Of a stretch of DNA of 64,000 nt, positions 60,056 to 64,000 are shown piece by piece (position 1 is the stretch's first letter; every line of letters begins with the position of its first letter). The translations under genes were made by a program, and so were the position numbers. The notes below the pieces were generated by a model. The model did not search any database. It worked only from the letters and a program-made list of their open reading frames with translations, and was not told the DNA's origin. Location: the NCBI GenBank assembly GCA_023101885.1, contig JALPQD010000631.1, positions 320,001 through 384,000 on the forward strand, read 5' to 3'. The DNA comes from Typhlomys cinereus. Lineage: Eukaryota; Chordata; Mammalia; Rodentia; Platacanthomyidae.

Positions 60056-61971
60056 ACGTTATCAAAATATTTAATAAAACATGCAGGTGCTTCATCAAAA
60101 TATTGGACTGAATCTGTACATTTGCAAAACTTTTTTCAGTTTTCCTTTTTTCTTTATCTTTTAAAATCTTTTATTTTATTGATTTTTTTTCCTTGTAAAA
60201 CAGCAAACATCTCCATGAGAAGTCGTGGGACCCCGGAAAGGGACTCCCCCCCTCTTCGATGTTCTGCACCATAATTCATCACCAAGTGCAACAACTTTGC
60301 ATTTTCTAAGGCACAATTTTTTTTTAAATGAAATGATGTGTAAATTTCAATCCAAATCACAGCTTGTCCAAATGACAGAGTGGCCCACATACCTCCCGTG
60401 GCTGAGGAGTGTTCTGCACCTATATGGAACCCACATGCAAATAACCATCTAGCGTGGAAATAAATAACTGCTAGCCATACTCCCTACAGCACGGAAAAAA
60501 TTATTGCTTACATAACAGAAGAAACATCTACTTGAAGCTCTCTTTATGCCTACATTAGCCTATTAGGAGTGTGTCCAATAATCCACATTCACCAACTGTC
60601 TTGTCACTCATTCGCCATCATTTTAAGGCAGAATAAATAGTTCCTGCGGTGGTAAAGCGAACAGCGCAGTGCTCCGCATCAGAAAGGGCTGTGGTCATGC
60701 CGTTCTTCTCTGTTCCAGCTGAAACTTATCAGAAAATAAACCATGTCCCCACCGGCGTTCCCTTCCAAACTCCATGAGCCAGGTCCACGAGCGCTCTTAA
60801 GCACAAACAAGGTGATGCAGGAGAATGAAGGCCCACGCAGGTGCGTGGGGTAGGTGGGGCTCCGTCAGCTGTGTGGCTATAGGTCACCAATCAGATCCTG
60901 GGTTTATGACATCTTGCCACTGGGATTCTGTTAGAATGGACATCATGCTTTTCTTTGGCTACTTGGTCTTCAGGCCCTTGAGGAAAACTTGGGGACAAAG
61001 GCAAGTAGTGGTCTGTTCTTGATGCCCTACCTACACTCTCATATCCAGCCCTTATTGAAGACCCCCTGGATCTAGTGCCTGGATAGAGCAAGCAGCACAG
61101 GCCCAAGGCTACCTCTGACCCACCACTCCCGAAGATTAAACTTCCGCTCAGATTTTGGTAATACTCTTGAAAATGATTGAACTATTTCCATGTACCCTTG
61201 GGCAATACCCCAGAGTGTAAATCCAGCAATATTGCGAGGGTTCTCTTTATTTGATGGACCAGTCTATATGAATGACATTTCTTCCAAGGTATGCAGAATC
61301 TAATACTAACAGTGCAATAACTTATTGGCATAACTTCTGCCTTGAAAGGTAAGTAACACGAATGCTTTCAAGATTACTGTATGTATTATCAAAGTAGTGT
61401 CTTTGCACTAAAAACAAGTTTAACTCAGAGACAGAGCTGGCTGTGATATTTAGTTTTTTCTGAAATGCATTAATTTTATGCTCCTGTCTTCGTTAGAAGA
61501 CCACGTGTCTAAAATTGGCATGTCTTGCACTTTCTGCAGCTCAATTCTGTAAACATAAAATGTTTAATTTCTAGAAATACTAAAACATAACAGGTTTATT
61601 GCATTTTCCAGCTATTTCTCAAAGGAATAAGCCTTAAACCATAAGACTGCTTGACTATGCTGAAACCATTTTTTGAGTTATTTGGGATTATTACAGTTCA
61701 ATATTCTTTTGTATATACTGTGCAAATGCAAAAAGAAAAATAATCAGCGGAGATAACAAAAAACAAAAAACAAAGAAAACCAAAAACCAAACTCTCCCAA
61801 ACAGGGACAGTACACGCTGCGCTACAAGGGAACATACACCACCTTGTGGAAGAGTCTTCCAGAAATAAGATGAAAGCTGAGAAGCCCCTACACCTGGGGT
61901 CTAATTAAGCAGTTGCCAGGGCACACCCTCCAGAAAGAAATGGCCAGTGATCCAGAAGCCCCAAAGCCACA

Positions 61972-61997
61972 TCACAGTGTTGTAGGTTGGCCGGCAC
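61972..61997 (-). CDS. LIMCH1: LIMCH1 last coding segment (C-terminus only)
   Basis: On the - strand a strong acceptor (gctgtcttctttaccacag, ending at 61998) is followed by two bases completing a codon, then codons for AGQPTTL and a TGA stop. LMO7-family proteins, to which LIMCH1 belongs, end in a similar short tail after the LIM domain (GRPTAM-like, from memory). LIMCH1 is a LIM and calponin-homology protein acting on nonmuscle myosin and stress fibres. The acceptor, tail, following 2.9-kb 3' UTR and synteny agree, but eight codons cannot prove identity. The LIM domain itself is not in the window. Confidence 0.6.
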
Positions 61998-63031
61998 CTG
62001 TGGTAAAGAAGACAGCAACTCTGGTTGGTCAATGTTGTCGTTCCTTATGTCATTGTTGTGACAAATGTACCCGACAAGAAGGGCACCGAAGAGAGGAGAT
62101 TCCAGGCTGCGGCCATCATTTCAGGGGAGTCACGGGGTGGGGGTGGGGGTGGGGGTGGGGCAGGGCTTGAAGCAGGTGGTCACATCACATCCACAGCAAA
62201 TGCAGAGAGAAGTAGATCCATGTGGGTGGGCTTGCCAGCTCCCTCCCTCCATCTCTCTACAGTCTCAGACCTGCCCAGGGACTAATCCTACCTGCCCTGG
62301 GCTGGGTCTTCCCGCATCTATGAATGCAATCGACACAGTCTCACAGACCTGCCCACAGGCCCACCTTCACGTACAGAATCCCTCTCAGAAGTTTCTGGAG
62401 GCTGGCTTCTCAGGTGCTAGCCGACCATACTAACCACCACAATCCACACTGCTTGTTTGGATGTTTGACAACTTTTCAAGTTAGCAATTACCACTTCCAA
62501 AAGTCTTTTCCCCCTGGGAGGGGAGACTCGGCCCGCCCTGCTTCTTCGGGTGCATGGGGGCACTTCAGATCATGTTGGGGTGCCCCTGGATTGTGCTAAC
62601 AACCCATACCTCTGAGTTCCAACGCCGACTGCGTGGCCAGGTGGGCAGGTGGTCCCTGTGCAGTCAAACTGATGCAGATCTTTGAACTCCCTCTATGCCA
62701 CTTCTTTCTCCAGTACCCTGCCTTCTGGGCCACACCAGATGGAAGATACTTTGTTTTCTGTCATTTCTTTAGGCCTTATTTTTCAAAAATTCAGCCCACT
62801 GAAATTGGAAGACTCTGATATGATCTAAAAATAGTGCTAAACTGAACACATCGAAATTCAGAATACCAAGTAAAATTTGACTTTCAGATAAATAACACAG
62901 TTTTTGGAAGCATAAATATGTCCTGTGTGATATTTGGGACAGATTTATGCTAAAACCAGAGCTGGCAATATTTGGATCATAGACATGCTATGGAATTCAA
63001 TTATTTACTCAAAATTAAAATTTAAAAATTC
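61998..63031 (-). other. LIMCH1: Last intron of the LIMCH1-like gene (inferred)
   Basis: If the acceptor at 61998-62000 is real, everything from here to the window end is intron, because no penultimate exon encoding a LIM-domain Cys/Tyr-Cys motif was found up to 64000. It contains no other recognisable gene. Confidence 0.45.
62134..62160 (+). repeat. G-tract repeat, G-quadruplex potential
   Basis: Five runs of four to five G separated by single T. By pattern it should form a stable quadruplex on the + strand. Confidence 0.85.
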
Positions 63032-63187
63032 ACTGTTAGGTTAGGCATGATTGTTCATGTCTGTCATTTGAGCACTGGGGAGGTAGACAAAGGAGGTTCA
63101 GGAGTTCAAGGCCAGTGTCAGCTACATAGTGAACTAGAGTAGAGGCCAGCCTGAGCCACGAAGGGAGACTCTATCTCAAAGAACACA
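63032..63187 (+). mobile_element. B1-like SINE
   Basis: ttaggcatgattgttcatgt, gaggttcaggagttcaaggc, ctacatagtgaactagagta, gaggccagcctgagccacga and an end at ctctatctcaaag match the 7SL/B1 order, with a short internal duplication. Confidence 0.8.
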
Positions 63188-63191
63188 AACA

Positions 63192-63377
63192 GGGCTGGGG
63201 AAAGACTTCAGCCAGTAAACTGCTTGCTTTGAAGCATGAGAAACTGAGGGGAATCCTCAGAACCCACTAGAAAAAGCTGGGTGTAGTGACACACGCTTAT
63301 AATCACAGCCCTGGGGAACTGAAGGCCTGCAGCAGCCTAGTCTACTTGGTGAGATCCAAACCAGTGCAAGACTCAGT
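63192..63377 (+). mobile_element. B4-like (ID plus B1) SINE
   Basis: An ID-type head (gggctggggaaagacttcag) is followed by a 7SL-like part (gctgggtgtagtgacacacg, cttataatcacagccctggg). It ends in the purine tract that follows. Confidence 0.65.
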
Positions 63378-63543
63378 AAGAAAGAGGAGGAGGAGGAAGA
63401 AGAGGAGGAGGAGGAGGAGGAAGAGGAGGAAGAGGAGGAGGAGGAGGAGGAGGAGGAGGAGGAAAAGAAGGAGGAGGAGGGAGGAGGAAGAGGAGGAGGA
63501 GGAAGAAGAGGAGGAGGAGGAAAAAAAGGAGGAGGAGGAGGAG
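63378..63543. repeat. 166-nt uninterrupted purine tract (GGA/GAA)
   Basis: Every base on the + strand is A or G, mainly GGA triplets with GAA interruptions. Reading frames through it are artefacts (poly-Ser, poly-Leu or poly-Glu/Arg). Confidence 0.98.
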
Positions 63544-63624
63544 TTAGCATCTGAGAACACCTCAGGTTGTTCTGAGTTCTGAGTTCCATAATGCACTCCA
63601 CCACACATTAGCAGCGTGCCTGTA

Positions 63625-63653
63625 CACACACACACACACACACCACACACCAC

Positions 63654-63702
<49 letters not shown>
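63625..63702. repeat. (CA)n and (CT)n compound microsatellite
   Basis: CA units at about 63625-63655 are followed by (CT)n at 63659-63700. Confidence 0.93.
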
Positions 63703-63704
<2 letters not shown>

Positions 63705-64000
63705 CCTCCCAAACAAAATAAAGCAACAAAAGTTCATTGTTTCTCTGAAATTCAAATGAAAACAATGCGTGGGTCCTAAGTATTTACCTAGCCACACCCT
63801 CTAGGAAGAATTAGGTTCCCTCCTTCCTGCTGAAACCTTCCCAAGACTTCTTCCTTTCAGGGTGGGGAGGCCACTAAGATGCTGGCAAGGCCCCCAGGGA
63901 GTGTGCACTAAGTGCATTTCATGAGCGTAAAATGGTGGAGCCCAGCACCATGTGCAAAGCCAGCCGTCCCGGCCACCCCAGCTCCTGAAAATGGCCGAGT
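63703..64000. other. Unassigned end of window
   Basis: No exon, RNA gene or clear repeat seen; it would be intronic to LIMCH1 on the model above. Confidence 0.4.

Larger units (their letters stand above)
59075..61971 (-). other. LIMCH1: 3' UTR of LIMCH1-like terminal exon
   Basis: About 2.9 kb without a SINE, L1 or LTR, bounded by a - strand poly(A) signal at 59092-59097 and a stop codon at 61972-61974. It is AU-rich and carries a miR-30 seed match. Position fits LIMCH1: in human it lies tail to tail with PHOX2B, with roughly 44 kb between 3' ends as I recall; here the interval is 43 kb. Confidence 0.6.

Noticed and set aside
62600..63000. Penultimate LIMCH1 exon with the second LIM zinc-finger half
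   Set aside because: No - strand Cys-X2-Cys or Tyr-Cys motif with a donor site could be found before the end of the window.
63257..63797. Poly-Ser, poly-Leu and poly-Glu frames
   Set aside because: They translate the purine tract and the CA/CT microsatellite.

Overview
The window is vertebrate nuclear DNA, almost certainly from a rodent. Short exons carry GT-AG introns, and most of the sequence is retroelement debris: B1 (7SL-derived), ID-type and B4-like SINEs, B3-like SINEs, at least a dozen copies of a tRNA-headed SINE with a (CA)n tail, 5'-truncated L1s, and MaLR/ERVL-type LTRs. The tRNA-headed SINE starts like mouse B2, but its body is not the one I know from mouse or rat, so I would not name a species. 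No prokaryotic, plasmid, phage or CRISPR features are present.

One complete protein-coding gene is present: PHOX2B on the + strand, with three coding exons at 11658-11898, 12748-12935 and 13846-14361. They encode 314 residues: a Q50 paired-like homeodomain (98-157), a 9-alanine tract (159-167) and a 20-alanine tract (241-260). Upstream lies a repeat-poor candidate regulatory block (about 6.0-11.3 kb) with a CpG-rich island at about 8.2-9.2 kb, a CTCF-like motif, TAAT/HOX-PBX-like sites and a TATA-like element. The 3' UTR runs to a poly(A) signal at 16000-16005 and contains a miR-204/211-type 8-mer site.

From 16 to 59 kb I see no credible gene, only retroelements and simple repeats separating unassigned DNA. 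At the right end, 59.07-62.0 kb looks like the 3'-terminal exon of a - strand gene: a poly(A) signal, about 2.9 kb of repeat-free 3' UTR, a stop codon, the final codons AGQPTTL, and a splice acceptor at 61998-62000. Strand, distance and the sequence of the tail fit LIMCH1, the tail-to-tail neighbour of PHOX2B in human. The rest of LIMCH1 would lie beyond the window.

The most unusual structure is a pair of 408-bp inverted repeats (54611-55018 and 57439-57846) matching at 406 of 408 positions. Between them is a far more diverged, old two-LTR MaLR/ERVL-like element. Other observations include L1s with clean target-site duplications (one inside a SINE), an unassigned poly(A)-tailed retroinsertion at 40127-40328, a perfect 16-bp tandem repeat at 28741-28818, and a 166-nt uninterrupted purine tract.
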